A stretch of 64,000 nucleotides of DNA from Acholoe squamosa. Taxonomy: Eukaryota; Annelida; Polychaeta; Phyllodocida; Polynoidae. The notes beneath the pieces are model-generated. The model had not been told where the DNA came from. It saw nothing but the letters and a program-made list of their open reading frames with translations, and searched no databases. Below are positions 20,487-32,462 of the stretch, one piece after another. Position 1 is the first letter of the stretch. Each line of letters starts with the position of its first letter. The position numbers and the translations under genes are program-made. The stretch spans positions 868,001 to 932,000 of the forward strand of contig OX439049.1 of the NCBI GenBank assembly GCA_949317995.1. The letters are read 5' to 3'.

Positions 20487-21771
20487 CACTGCAAAAATGG
20501 TGTTTAGATCCTAAACACAATTTTAAACATATTCTTGCAACATTTTTGTAAACAAATTAGATTCCTAAACATGTTTATCCAAACAATGTGCTTAGCTTAA
20601 GTGTTTAGATGTCTAGGTGTTTAGGTTCAAATTTTTCTGATACAAAATTTTGTGTTAAGATGTCTAATTAATTAGATGGAACCTGAGGGTTTACAAATGT
20701 ATGCTTAAGAGAATGATGAATTATCTTTTTTTTCCACTTTCATGAGAAGGTATCTATAAAGTCTCCAAAGATGTCAGCAACAGGTATATATACACTGCAT
20801 TAGAATGAATGAGAGACTTGAGAAAGTACAACATGTTGGCTGCTGGCTCGAATTTTTTCTCACCTCGTGCCTTCCTTGCGGCCGACACTCAAGGGTGAGA
20901 GGTCCCGCGGGTTGTATCCACACTGAAGTGAGATTACCCTTGTGGCGTTGCTTGCCCGGACCCTAGTCTAATGGGGAGGGGGGGATGATGGTGACCGCAT
21001 CTATGGGAAGATAGAAAGCACGCCCCTACACTTTTACCGAGGCAATGGTTCTTTAACATCCGTCACTACATAGGCATAGTGAGAGATGGACAGGCCTGTT
21101 TTAAGTCATTTGTCTGCCATGACCGCCGAGAGACTTTCCAGCACAGCCTAGCCAGAGCAGGGAGGAACTCAACCGACACCTTATGGCGACGTTTGGAACC
21201 ACCACTGTGCCACGAACCCACGACCTTATGGCCTGTGAGCGGACGCGCTACCGACTGCACCACGCCTCCCGGCTACAACATGTTGGCATGAAGAAGATTG
21301 CTTTATCCTTTACAAAATACCATGAAGTAGGTGTCTAACATGGAATCTATTGATTATTTTGAACCAATGATGGTAATGTTATGTGGGTTTAGTCAATTCT
21401 TTATTGCTGTTTCTATTCCCATGACATACTATGACATGAAACCATTATCAACATGGTCCTTGGAGACATTTGTCAGCATAATCGATTATGATTGTGTACA
21501 GAAGATCCATTCAAGGGTAGTGCTGCAACCTGGTGTGTATTTGACAACTGAGTATCTAAACATATTTATGTTTTAATCTAAACACCTGCTATTTAATGTG
21601 TTCAAATGCTAAACATCTAAACATGTTTAGCAATAATGTTTATGTGTTTAGATTAAAAGTGTTTAATTCCTAAATGAGTGGTCGATGAGACACCTAACTG
21701 ACCTATATGTTTAGGTTTTAAACATGTTTAGACCTAAACACGTTTAAAACCTAAATAACATTTTTGCAGTG
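20487..21771. mobile_element. TA-flanked terminal-inverted-repeat DNA element (non-autonomous), carrying a nested SINE
   Basis: The left end CACTGCAAAAATGGTGTTTAG and right end CTAAATAACATTTTTGCAGTG are inverted repeats of each other, identical over the outer 13 bases. Both ends are flanked by TA (20485-20486 and 21772-21773), as for Tc1/mariner-type TA targets. Subterminal regions are full of TGTTTAG/CTAAACA motifs in both orientations. No transposase is recognisable. Without the SINE the element would be about 840 bp. Confidence 0.75.
20841..21273 (-). mobile_element. tRNA-derived SINE with perfect 14-bp target-site duplication
   Basis: On the minus strand the element starts with a tRNA-like head: A box TGGTGCAGTCGGTAG (plus 21248-21262) and B box GGGTTCGTGGC (plus 21209-21219), spaced as RNA polymerase III promoters are. 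The whole 433-bp unit is bounded by TACAACATGTTGGC at 20827-20840 and again at 21274-21287. The 3' tail carries a short A run followed by TTCGAGCC. The body was not assigned to a named SINE family. Confidence 0.85.
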
Positions 21772-21773
21772 TA

Positions 21774-22920
21774 TTAATTTCACCCTATCATTCTGCTGTG
21801 TAGTTGACATTGTTTTAGTGTACATATTTAATACATGTTTTCTCTCAAATTGTCACTGGAATGTACATATTTCATAGATTATCAAGGTTCTTCTTATACA
21901 TTCTTGTTTTGTTCTGTAGATATAGGGTACTTAAGGAATAAGGCATGTAAAAGGGGAATGGGTGTGCATCTATTACCAAATAAAGACTGGGTTACCCCAA
22001 GGTCTTTATTTGGGAATAGATTCCCACCCCACCCCTTCTAAGTGGTCTTACTTCTGTTATAATAAGGTGTCCGAAGATAGAGCTGCCCTGCATTATCAGA
22101 TTATAGATTCACCACTTCCAAAATAATTGCAGAGCAGACCTTTTAGACGAGCTGTGCATCTATCGGACTACCATGCCTTTATAACACAATATTTGCATGA
22201 TAAGAAAACATCCCTGTCCAACCACATCCCTCATCACTATATTCCTACAGTAAAAACCAAGAATATGCTTGGTTTTTTTGAATAAATGCAGCTATGAGCA
22301 GGTCGGTGTGCAATTGATTCTGTATGAGAGCCATAATTTAGACTATGGGCATTTTATATATGCAGGCTGACTAATGCATCTCAAATTGATCATTGTCCTT
22401 ATTGTTTCTTGCATGGTTCTTATGAAATCAGTTGTAGGAAGAAGGCTTTTGAAATTGGCAGTTTCCATAATATTGAACAACTATTGATACATTTGGATGG
22501 CATTAGCAACTATTTTTAAAAAGATTTGGGCTACCTTTATCTCAGTCCAGATGTAAAAATAGATTGGCAGACCCTATTTATGGTAGTTATGACACAGGTG
22601 CCTCATAAAATGACTTTACAATAGGTAAAGCTAGAGGTGCCAGTAATACATTTTATCAATCCCAGTAATACCAACACCTGTGCCAGAGTAGTATATGCAT
22701 GCAAACTCATCGCAATGATTTAGCTACTTATTAGGTCATGACACACTTGCAGACCGGAAGCAACCTAGTTTTAACCAATCAGAGGCCAGGATTTGACAGG
22801 AAGTGACATCACTGTTTTATGACCTAGTTTTTTTTTACCAATCAGAGAGCCGCATTATATGTTGTGGGTACGTTATGACCTAGTTGCATAAATTAAGAAT
22901 ATTGTGCAATCCTTTGGTTT
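21774..22920. other. No gene recognised
   Basis: About 1.1 kb, AT-rich. It contains two CCAATCAGAG boxes (near 22776 and 22840) next to TATGACCTAG motifs; a similar TGACCTAG...CCAATCAG pair recurs near 27765. No coding motif was seen. Confidence 0.4.
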
Positions 22921-22924
22921 GACC

Positions 22925-23035
22925 TACTTACGAAAAGGTATTGCAAAACATTCCTTAGTAATTGCACAATACCCATGATGAAATAGCAAATGGGTATTGT
23001 GCAATTGCTGATGAAATATTCCTAATGAATTACAC
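22925..23035 (+). repeat. Hairpin repeat, left copy
   Basis: Contains 17-bp perfect inverted arms (AATTGCACAATACCCAT at 22960-22976 and its complement at 22990-23006) around a 13-base loop. A diverged copy lies in opposite orientation at about 32632-32712. Confidence 0.7.
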
Positions 23036-23308
23036 AATAGATGGGAATTTCCATGTAATAAAGACCCAACATGTTACTTTTAAATCTATCTTGTTTTATT
23101 GACACTTCAAGTAGAGTACATGGTGTGTATAGTTTTTTGATTACATGGTGTTTATAAGCAGAGTACATGGTAACTATATGGAAAATGAATTCTTGTTGCA
23201 GTACCAACTGCACCCAGTCTTAGCTGGGGGCAGACGTTGGCTACGATCCTCTAATGCTCGCATTCTCTCTATTAAATCCTTCAGGGCAGTTCTTCCTATG
23301 CAACTTTC

Positions 23309-23569
23309 CTAGAGGGCAGCTACTTTGTCCAATAACTCTCCCATCATGGACAGAACTTTGTCTATCACATCTGCTGTGCTTTGAAGCCTGTCTATCATGT
23401 CCAATTCACGTTTCACTTCTCCCCTTACCAATAGGTTACTTATATCTGTGCAGACTGCAACCTCTTCTGGACTCATTTCAACTTCCATAGGCTTTTCTTG
23501 TCTCGTCACCTCAACCACTTGCTTACTATCTTGTCCAGTACCTGAGAAAATGTTTCCACTGTGTGGTGT
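23309..23569 (-). pseudogene. Small coiled-coil-like Polinton ORF remnant, unidentified
   Basis: On the minus strand, just beyond the protease end, a short frame rich in Glu, Val, Asp and Leu ends at 23309. It contains alternating hydrophobic and charged residues that could form a helix (ISNLLVRGEVKRELD, then ADVIDKVLSMMGELL). I do not recognise a family. Its position suggests a Polinton accessory or virion protein remnant. Confidence 0.3.
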
Positions 23570-23928
23570 GGGTCCTTGGTGTGACATGTTTCTATGAGAA
23601 AGTAAATGCAGTGTGCTCCACACGTTTTAGCTTAGAAGTTCTGGACTTGTTGTCTGTTGAACATCCCACGACCATCTGGTGACTTTAGCATAAACCTCTC
23701 ATGATATATAGTTAAAGGAGGTAAACCATAAGGGTCTAAGTAGTACACATTCCTTTTGGGTAGAACGTAAAGTGCTACCCTGTGTTTTCCCAGTTTAGAA
23801 CTTGGGTGAGTATTACTAACGAAACATGTGAAGGGAGTTGGTGTTTTAGGACATTGGTTACTGGCAAAAGTAGAAATGCCTGGTGTGCGGATGGTTGGAA
23901 GTACTGCAGTTATGTCTGAAGTCGTCAT
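23570..23928 (-). pseudogene. Adenain-like cysteine protease remnant (Polinton PRO)
   Basis: Adenain-type proteases process capsid proteins. The minus-strand frame shows an NTHPSS block, then GKH (His of the catalytic triad, normally followed by W but here by R), then YYLDPYGLPP, the hallmark acidic-residue segment of this family. A TAA at about 23632 interrupts it. Beyond the stop, in the same frame, comes TCGAHCIYFL with the expected nucleophilic Cys. So the gene is nearly complete but broken by at least one stop and the W-to-R change. Confidence 0.75.
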
Positions 23929-23932
23929 TCTC

Positions 23933-25214
23933 TTAGTTCATGTGGTAGTCTGTGACAAGAAGACAGTCGGCTGTAAGTTGGATGTTGTTGTCATAGAAGG
24001 AGCACAGGACTGCAGATATGGCATGAGTAGTTGGAGCTGCAAACCTGAGGGAAATGCCCAACTTGCCTTGCTTGATGAGGTTGATACAACTGTCTTCAGG
24101 TGCTCTGTCTGGTGTGAGGTTAAAAATGAAGAAAGAATACCCGTCCTTAAAGCTTATTCCACAGTCTTGACCCAGAGCCAAAAGTCTGCTGTCTTTGAAC
24201 ATTTGACTGTAGGCTCTCACACAGTTGCCGGTCTCGAGGTCAACTCAAACTTTTGGTCGTCATACCTCACGCAAATTTCCTTCACGTTGAAGTGTTTGCA
24301 GTTGAAGGGATTTTCTGTTTTAGTCCCAGCAGCTGCTGTTTTCTTTATCATACACAGGACTATTCTGTGGGGATTTGAGTATTGTCTGGTTGAGTCCAAC
24401 TGTAGTCTTGTGAACCACCGTCCAGTGTGTGCTTTGTGACTTTACACCTTGCTATGTGATAGTTGAATGGACCCATCTCAGGACTCCTCACGCTTATAGC
24501 ATGAGTTTCTGCCACCTCGTTGTCAACACTCTTCTGGAGAAGGGACATTTCAGCTTTGGTGATTTTGATCCAGTAGTTCAGATTGGCTGCTTGCATCATT
24601 TAGAAGTTGGGCTGGTTCTTTTCAAAGATGAACTTGATCTCACAGTGAGCAGGCAGCACCTTGCACTGTTTGATTAGATCCAGGTGCGCCATCATCACTA
24701 AGGCGTGCTTGTTGCGTGAGGAAAACTCTGTTCTTCGAGCTGTCCATCCTGTATTGTCAGCCCCTCAATCTTCCATGTGCCCACTGGTGTCTTTCATGTA
24801 CTTTTGACATCCTTTCAGGTGAGTTTCTTTGTCTTCTTTGTTTGAACACAAAGTGTCCACAATGTATGCCTTGAGCCCATAGTCTTCATTGTTGCCTGTC
24901 ACCTTCTCCCCTCTGAGTAGTTGACAGGAGGCAAACAGAGCATGTGCCAAGTTGTTCACTGGTACTGCTTCTATATCGTTCGTCAGGTGAGTAGTTCCAT
25001 TGGCTGCCACAGCTTCCAGTTCCAGGTACAACTCCGTCTCAGACAGGTCTGTGTACAAGTTGCTGGCTTCGAAGGTGAAGTCAAATGTTTCAATGTGTGG
25101 AGTAAGTGCGTTATTGGTAGTTTTGGTGATGACCTGACTTTTGATGATGTCCTTTAAATAGGAATCCAGGGGTAGACGCAAACAGCTTGTACCTGAAGTG
25201 TATGGGAGAAGCAC
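23933..25214 (-). pseudogene. Polinton jelly-roll capsid protein remnant (F54H12.2-like)
   Basis: Pieces of one minus-strand gene are spread over several frames. The N-terminal part (24765-25214) has NLYTDLSETELYLELE and VPVNNLAHALFASCQLL. The middle part has LIKQCKVLPAHCEIKFIFEK and then a helical segment. The C-terminal part (23933-24220) has FKDGYSFFIFNLTPD and GISLRFA. This order matches the capsid protein often annotated F54H12.2-like in invertebrate genomes. At least four frameshifts or stops split it (near 24765, 24600, 24360-24400 and 24220). It is closely followed by the protease, as in other Polintons. Confidence 0.7.
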
Positions 25215-25279
25215 ACTGCACAGGTTTTTATGTTGTGCGTAGGAAAGTAGACAATTTTTAAGCAGAGTGTAGTCAACAA

Positions 25280-26930
25280 ATTAGCTACTCAGCCACAGAA
25301 TGGTTACGTTGCAAAGCTTTAACAAAGTAAACATTTTACATCAATACAGTTACGGGGAGGTCAGCTTAGGTTCAAGGAAAATAAAAGTGGACAGATTTTT
25401 CCCAGCTCAAAAGAAAATATATCAGTTTCATGGGTGCTACTGGCATGGTCATGTGTGTCACCTTACAAAGTCAGTTTAAAAAAAAACCACAAGGAAGAGA
25501 ATGGTTAGAAGAAAAAGCCAAAAATACTGCCTTAATTTCCCTCTACTTGAAAACGTTGGGGTATGAGGTAGTGGAACAGTATGAGTGTATGTGGATGAAA
25601 GATAAAACAAATGACTCTTGTCAAAAAACAAAAAGTCAATGAGAAGTGAAAAGAATGTCCTGTCAAGGTAGAAAAGGTCAGGATGAAATACTAAGAGGGG
25701 TTCTAAATGGAACAACTTTTGGACTTATCAAAGTAGACATAGAAACACCTGATCACTTGAAAGACAAATTCAGGGAAATGACACCTATATATAAAAACTG
25801 CCTAGTAGGAAGACAGGATATAGGTGATCTCATAAGGCTTTTCTTGGAAGCCACAGGTAAGCTTAAACAACCCCAACGTCAACTGATAGGTAGTTACCAC
25901 GCTGAGGCAATTTTGTTGGGAACTCGTCTCTTAAAGTGGTACCTTGAGAAAGGTTTAGTAGTAACCACTGTGCACCTCCTTGTAGAATACACACCAGAAA
26001 ACACTTTTTTACCCTTTATGGAAGAAGTGACCAGAGCTAGAAGGAAGTGTGATGAAAACGTGGACTGTAAAATTCTCTCAGATCTCTACAAGCTGCAAGG
26101 AAATGGGTCATATGGTAAAACCATATGCAACAAGCAAAACTTTGTTCAAACAAAGTATGTGTCCCCCTCTAAGGCAAGATGTTTAGCCTTGCACTGGTCA
26201 GTTCAAGACGTGCAAGACATAAGTCACAACACAATAGAACTGTCATGTTTACTCATCACCATCACCTATGACCTCCCGGTTCAAATAGGTTTCATGGTGT
26301 ACCAATATGCCAAACTTAAAATGTTGTCCTTCTATTAGGACTTTCTCCTTGAATACATAGTCGAGAAAGACTTTGAAATGTGTAAAATGAACACTGACAG
26401 TTTTTACTTTGCTTTGAGTGCAGAGAACTTAGAAGATGTCGTTATACCTGAAAAACGTGAGGCTTTCTTTAGAGAACGCCACAAATGGTTGCCCTCTGAA
26501 TCTTGTGACAATTCTCACCACAGAGAAACCTACGTTTAAACTGAGTTATTGAACAACTTATGATTACCTCAACCCTGCTGCCAGAGCTGTCTGGTGTTTG
26601 ATAAAAGACGCCCCGGGTTGTTCAAAGTAGAGTGGGAAGGTGATGAAATGACTGCCTTAAACTCCAAATGTTATGTAGGCACTGGAGAGAAAGTGCCCAT
26701 TAAAATGAGTTAATAGGTGTACTTCAAGAAATGAAACACTTTAACAAGTGAAGGGTTTAAAAAGGTACTGGACAGTGAAAATGTTGTCATGGTAGTTAAC
26801 AAAGGTTTTAAAATAGTCAACCACAGTGTTACTACCTACACTCAAACGAAACAAGGGTTAAGTTATCAGTACATAAAAAGACAGGTGTGCGAAGACGGTG
26901 TCAGTACCTTACCTCTCTCCCTTTATAAAA
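25280..26930 (+). pseudogene. Protein-primed family B DNA polymerase remnant (Polinton pPolB)
   Basis: This enzyme replicates Polintons from a terminal protein primer. In order on the plus strand: FHGCYWHGH near 25420-25450 (different frame from what follows); a frame with GYEVVEQYECMW (25430-25642); a long frame 25646-26338 with KLQGNGSYGK (the Kx3NSxYG-type motif) and PVQIGFMVYQYAKLKML; an in-frame TAG at 26336-26338; then MNTDS near 26388, corresponding to the catalytic DTD block. Further pieces include a PG...KVEWEGDEM segment and, at 26789-26930, LSYQYIKRQVCEDGVSTLP, the expected C-terminus. The gene is broken in at least four places. The N-terminal exonuclease region is not clearly seen. 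Confidence 0.8.
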
Positions 26931-28235
26931 GTTACTTGTGTTGTCTCCCTCTAGTTTATCTCACTTTACTTAAAGTTGTACATTTTCCAAATAAAAAAGT
27001 GGTTTATTTTGAATATTTTGTTCAATGAAAATAAACATTTTGTGTAAAAAACCAACTTTTCCCCCCATAGATACATGTGTTAAAGTAGCATATAGTATAA
27101 TAAAATGAACATTTTACGCAAAAAAAGTGAACATCTATCCAAAATTTGTGAACATTTTATGAACATGTACATCCAGGTTAACGCAAAAGTGAACTGTATC
27201 ACCCAAAAAAAACAACAAACTGTTACATGCATCCAGTTTTACAAAGTGTTGCTCTGTATAGCAAAGCTTCTGCTGTAACGCCTGACAACGATGTAACTTC
27301 TACTACCTCTGGATGTTCAGAAAATTCATTTTGGGAAATAATACCTGCAGAAAAAATAGGTTATTTTAGAGGAGCTGAACCAGACACTGTTAACCACTGT
27401 TTAACTAGTGTTAAGATGTACAGATATTTCTCTTCAGCTTTCTGGGATGCGTACAGAAATTGCTTGCACTATTGTCGAGTGAAAAGTGTGAACCTAATAT
27501 CACATGATTGGTGCATAGGTGTATATATCAGTTACACACTGAATCTAGGCACTACACAAGGTACACTTTAGGAAGTGTCAGAAAGTTTGCTATTACCATC
27601 CAGTGTAATCCCATTGTAGGGGTATTATGTCAGTGTAACTGTCAACTACAAGTATTTGCTATTCCTAAAACTGGTTAGTACAGGGTCTCTACTGATGTGG
27701 CAGTTACCGCTGCAAAGAGGGCTTTCAAAAAGTTGTGCCCTTTTATAGTGCTTGACATGTGACCTAGATTGACCAATCAGGAGCTGCTCTGAGCTACTCT
27801 AGTTTTCGGGACAATTCATTGGTTGCCATGTTGGGATGGTTGCCGTGGAATTAAGTACTCTAACAACAATGTGTTAATATGAGTAACTGGCGGTTTGACC
27901 TATGGGGATCTTCAGACTGCATTGAAATAAAATTATTTAACCACTTTTAGAGTAGATCTAAAAATTTAAAAATAATTGTGGCGGTACCCCTGTCAGTGGG
28001 ACAGATGGATGGAGAATTATGGCTTCAAAATACAGTGATTTGGGTGCCAATAAAAATCTTTTAGTGCATAAATAATTTATCAAGGGGTCATGTGACCAGT
28101 AAAAAATAAATTATGACTTAGAAAATTAAAAAGATTAATTTTCAATAATCCATATTATGGTTAGGTACCATAAACAGAGTGGCAATAGCACTATATTAAT
28201 GGGTGGTGGAGGGTCATGAGACTATATTCCTATAC
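26931..28235. other. No gene recognised
   Basis: About 1.3 kb. A plus-strand frame at 27227-27571 may be a Polinton remnant but has no motif I recognise. AT-rich runs dominate 27030-27230. CCAATCAGG occurs near 27773. Confidence 0.4.
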
Positions 28236-28300
28236 AGGAAAAAACGGTTAGGTGTACGTGGCAATCACTCAATCACCCCCTCCGGTACCCTGGTGTGTCA

Positions 28301-30842
28301 TCAATGGATTAAAGGGTCGCTCACATTCATGCCTTGGGGGGCATTTGTGTGTAGCCTTTGGATCCAATTATACTCAATCAAATTCCGGAGATGTTTGGCC
28401 TTCTCAGCTTTTGGGTGGGCATGGATAAAGTCCACCACAGTGATGGTCATGTCCCTGTGTTTGGTGTGTTTACCTCTTTTAGAGCAAGAATTCATGTGGC
28501 AAGATACCTCACTACGGCGGACTTCCTTTCTTCTGATTTTTCCATAGTGGTCACAGAAGTGGGTTTTTATGGCATTTTCTGTCTGGCCGACATACTGCAT
28601 GCCACAGATCTTACAGGTGATACAGTAAAATAGATTCGTACTGGAGCAGCACACATTGTGTTTACTAGTATAGGTCCTGCCAGTGACTATGCACTTTATT
28701 TTGCCACTTTTGTTCAGCTGGGGACAATAGTTGTATTTAGGCCAGGACAAACACCTGTTTTTATTGGGTTTGGGGCTGGGTTTAAGGGCTCCTCTGGGTC
28801 CAATTTCGCTTTTATAAGTAGGTCCTTTAGGCTATTTGGACATCTATGTGACATCTTAAAACCTCCCAGGTGGATTTGGCGAGTACTGCAGGATCTGCCT
28901 AGCAGGTCCCAATTCCTTTGGGCCAGCTTGTGTAGTCCATTAAAACCAGGATTGTAGGTAGATACCAGGTAGGCTGGTTCATTCTCAATTTTGGTTTTGA
29001 TGGATTTGAGCTTTAAGAGGGAATGATGATCCCTTTGACTGGCCTTGTGAAAGCATTCAGCAATAAAAGCTGCTGGGTATCCACGTCTGACAAAATGTTT
29101 GCCTCTCTGGATACAGTGTTCTAAGAACTTATCGTCATATTCATCTAATTCTAAGGAATTGACCATAGGGGATACCTTTTATGCTTGTGTGGGAAGACCT
29201 GAAGTGTAGGTATGAGCAGCTGTCAGTGGGTTTGGTATAAAGATCGGTCGTGATCTTCCCCTCACTGTCTAACAGAATGGAGCAGTCAAAAAAATCCACC
29301 CTGGCGGTAGAAGTTACCACTGTGAATTTTATGGAGTCATGGATCCTGTTCAGGTAGAGAGTGAATTCATCCAGTTCTTTCTGGTCGTAGGGCCAAATGA
29401 AAAAGATATCATCTATGAACCTCAGCCAAAGTAATGGTTGAAGTTTATAGGTTTAGACCTTAGTTTCCTCTAAATGGACCATAAAGAGATTTGCATAAAT
29501 GGGTGCTACTCTGGTCCCCATTGCTGTACCCCCTACTTGTAGGTAATGTTTACCATTGAAGTCGGAATTGTTTTTTGTTAAGACGATATATAGTAGGGTA
29601 TATTTTTAGCCTCATTAGACATTTCTCCTTCCTTGGGGATCCTATTGTAGTAGAGGTGCTTGTAAATGGACATAGCCCCCTCCTCATTAGGGATATTTGT
29701 GTACAGTGAGGTCACGTCTAAGGTACCTAGAATACAATCTTTAGGTAGTGGTCCTAGAGTTTGTGGTTTTATAAGTAGGTCAGTAGTGTCTCGTAAGTAA
29801 GATTTTGTCTGAGGTAGAAAAGTCTTAAATAATGGTCCACCAAACAAGAGATTTTTTTTTCAGTGGGGCAACCATTTGCTGAGACTATGGGTCTGCCTGG
29901 GGGTGGTGTCTTACCTTTGTGTTTCTTGGTCCACAGTGAAGCTGTATGTCATTTCTTTAAGCTTGAGTAGCCTATCATTATGATTATTTATATAGTCATT
30001 ATGTGTTTTGGTTAAGTCTATGGGGACTTCTTTGTAGTATTTTTTGTCTGAAAGTTGTCGGAAGCCTTCAGTCACGTACTCACACCTATCTTGGATGACT
30101 ATGGATCCCCCTTTATCAGTTGATTTAATTACAATCTTGCGATTTTTCATTAAACGTTTTAAGGAGTTTTTTTTCTGATTTTAGGATATTTTGGTTAGAG
30201 GGTGATTTGACAATTAGTTTGTTCACATCGGTCTTGTTGGCCAAAATAAATGCCTTTAGTGGTACAGGGGTGGCAGGGGGCTGCCACTTACTATCTTGTT
30301 TGATGACCTTGGATCTTTCAATGGCAACCAAAAGTGGGTTTTCATTGTTGGATTTGGGGTTATCAATAGCAGGAGTGTCTTCAGGGTCATACCATGTTGG
30401 TCGTATGTCTGAATTATGTGGGTCAAAGAACGCTTTGATTTTTAACCTGCAATGGAATTCATCCAAGTCCCTGTGTAGGTCACCCATGTTGGGTTCACCT
30501 GGGGTGGGGCAAAAATTGAGACCCCTCTCCAACAATGATTTCTCACTTGGGGTTAGAGAGTGGCCCGGACAAATTCACAACATTGGTTGAATGCATTTCT
30601 GAAATGTCACAAATTTTATTCTTAAAGTTAACAACTGGGTCCACACAAGAATTATTCATGGAGTGGTTCATGACAGATAATGTAGTGTCAATAACATTGG
30701 TAACAGGTATCAACGATTGATCAACATTTGGTTTGAAACCACAGTCAATGATGTCCTTTAACGGGGGAAATGAAGGGCTATCAGTGACATGGTTTATGGT
30801 AGGAGAGTTATACTTTACATGAGTGCCTCCCTGATAACACAT
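28301..30842 (-). pseudogene. Penelope-like RT with GIY-YIG endonuclease (ORF2), broken
   Basis: Recognisable order along the minus strand: LERGLNFCPTP near 30530; STDKGGSIVI and RQLSDKKYY (29911-30150); GRPIVSANG near 29895 in another frame; LDVTSLYTNIP near 29725; [12 protein letters not shown] near 29500; RFIDDIFFIW near 29415 (the catalytic DD block); and a C-terminal GIY-YIG domain around 28600 with CKICGMQYVGQT followed by a conserved His. These are the characteristic blocks of Penelope-like RTs. At least five frame changes separate them. No N-terminal (permuted) endonuclease is visible, so this is the canonical C-terminal arrangement. Confidence 0.85.
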
Positions 30843-30892
30843 CTCAGGTCAGCCATGGTCAGCGGGCTTTTCTCGCCCTGGTTCTGGTCTTG

Positions 30893-32228
30893 CTAGTTCC
30901 TCCTTCCCTGGTGGTGGCAGGCAGGAGCTTGTTGCCAACCCCTGTTCTGGGCCTGGGCATTGGGGCCTGGGGCAGAGCGGGGGGCCTGAAAATTCAGGGG
31001 TGCTGAGGGGGAGGCGGAACAGGCCCGTCTCTCTTTAGCACGGGGGGGGGGGGCAGAGGGGGAGTGGTTGTTGCTCCTTTTGTTTATACCTTTACCCTTC
31101 GATTTTCCCTTACCCTTAGGGGGGTTGGTGTTGGGTTTAGGGGTAGCATTGGCTTCGGGGCCAGAAGGGTCTAGCCATTCACCCAAGGCCGCCTCATCCC
31201 AACTTGAGCATCCAGCCCTAGGCCATGCCACATTGCTGGTGGAGAACCTAGGGGAGGGGGGATTTTTGGTGGTGTTGCCAGTGGAGGTTGATGGGGCAGC
31301 TTGTGCAGGGGCTGCCAGGGGGGTGGCTGGGGGTATCAGGACCCCGTTGGAATGTACCATTGGCTAACTGGTAGGAGGAAGGTTGGCGGTCAAGCATGAA
31401 TGTGCGTTGGCGTTGTAGTTGCTGCTTAAGTTTGACCCGCTCTTTCTCCACAAAATCCTGTAATTTCCTCCTGGCTCTGGGTCCGTAAGAGGATCCCTCC
31501 TGGAGGAGCAATTTGTCGACGGTGTCCAATAGGGTGTTGCGGGTGTCCCCGTCGGTTTTGGCCTGACGGCGGAGCTGTTCCGCCATAGCTAATTGGATGT
31601 TGCCGGCAGCTTGTCTCATGATCGTACCCACTTCCTGGTTTAGGGCCAGAGTGCATTGATCATTCAGGTAGTTGGGCAACGGAGCCTCACCTAGCGCCCA
31701 TGGGGTGTAGATGTTGGCTTGAGTGATGCTTTCCAACCACATGGCCCATTCTATGCATTGTGTGTGCAATAGAGCGGAGTTTCTCGCCTGGCGCCAGACC
31801 TTCTCAGCGCCTTTACTCATGTTGAGGCGGCGCTGGGCGTTGGTTTGGTCAGTGCTGCGGGTGGGGGCAGCCTGGTTTACCTGGGGAGAGAGAGATACAG
31901 ATCTAAAATTATCTGGTTTTAATGTGACTGTTGGACTAGTTTTCACTGATACAGCAGTGATTTGGTTACTGACAGTGGCAGTGGTAACATCGGTTTTAGG
32001 CGGACTGGTGGGGGTGTCGCAAGAAAAGATGTTATTGCCATGCAGCAATTTTAGTTGTTCTAAGAAGCTGTGTCCTAGAGCGGGATCCTCACTGATATTC
32101 TTAATAAATTGTGACAGTTCAAAGTGAGTCCCAGAATCGTCAGGAATTGTTATTATAGAAGTATCAGAGCTTGTCTTTTTGCACTTTGCCCATTGGAAGG
32201 GCGTTGCTATGGACTCTGCCTGTTGCAT
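30893..32228 (-). pseudogene. Upstream ORF1 of the Penelope-like element, function unknown
   Basis: Two overlapping minus-strand frames make one probable protein: 32228-31330 (Thr/Ser-rich start, then a helical region with WRQARNSALLHTQCIEWAMW and many Gln, Arg and Lys residues near 31430-31500) and, after a single frame change near 31330-31350, a Pro/Ala-rich and basic tail (KGKGKSKGKG near 31100) to 30893. I do not recognise a family. The helical core followed by a basic tail recalls gag-like nucleic-acid-binding proteins. It ends about 50 bp before ORF2 on the same strand, which argues for membership of the same element. Confidence 0.55.
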
Positions 32229-32462
32229 TGCAACATGCTATAGCTAACATCACTAAACTAAGCAGTTTTTGTTTCCACAACATGTGGAAAACTAGTCTCA
32301 CACGACAAAGCTGGTATCAAGCAAGTAAATTTACACACAACAAATACCTCTGTTGTATCTGTGCACATCCCGGTAATGAGAAAACTGGGTTCATATGTAA
32401 ATATTGTGTCTAATAAAAGTAACCTGCAATGAAAATGAACGAGTTGTGTTTTATTTTAATGT

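Larger units (their letters stand above)
23230..26930. mobile_element. Decayed Polinton/Maverick element
   Basis: Three hallmark genes of Polintons lie together: adenain-like cysteine protease and jelly-roll capsid protein on the minus strand, protein-primed family B DNA polymerase on the plus strand. All carry stops and frameshifts. Integrase and packaging ATPase were not recognised, and true terminal repeats were not identified with confidence. The limits given are those of recognisable coding remnants. Confidence 0.8.
28240..32228 (-). mobile_element. Decayed Penelope-like retroelement with ORF1
   Basis: Minus strand: an upstream ORF1 (32228 down to 30893), then a reverse transcriptase/GIY-YIG ORF2 (about 30842 down to 28300). 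Penelope-like elements are defined by this RT type and C-terminal GIY-YIG endonuclease. Both ORFs are interrupted. Terminal repeats were not resolved. Confidence 0.8.
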
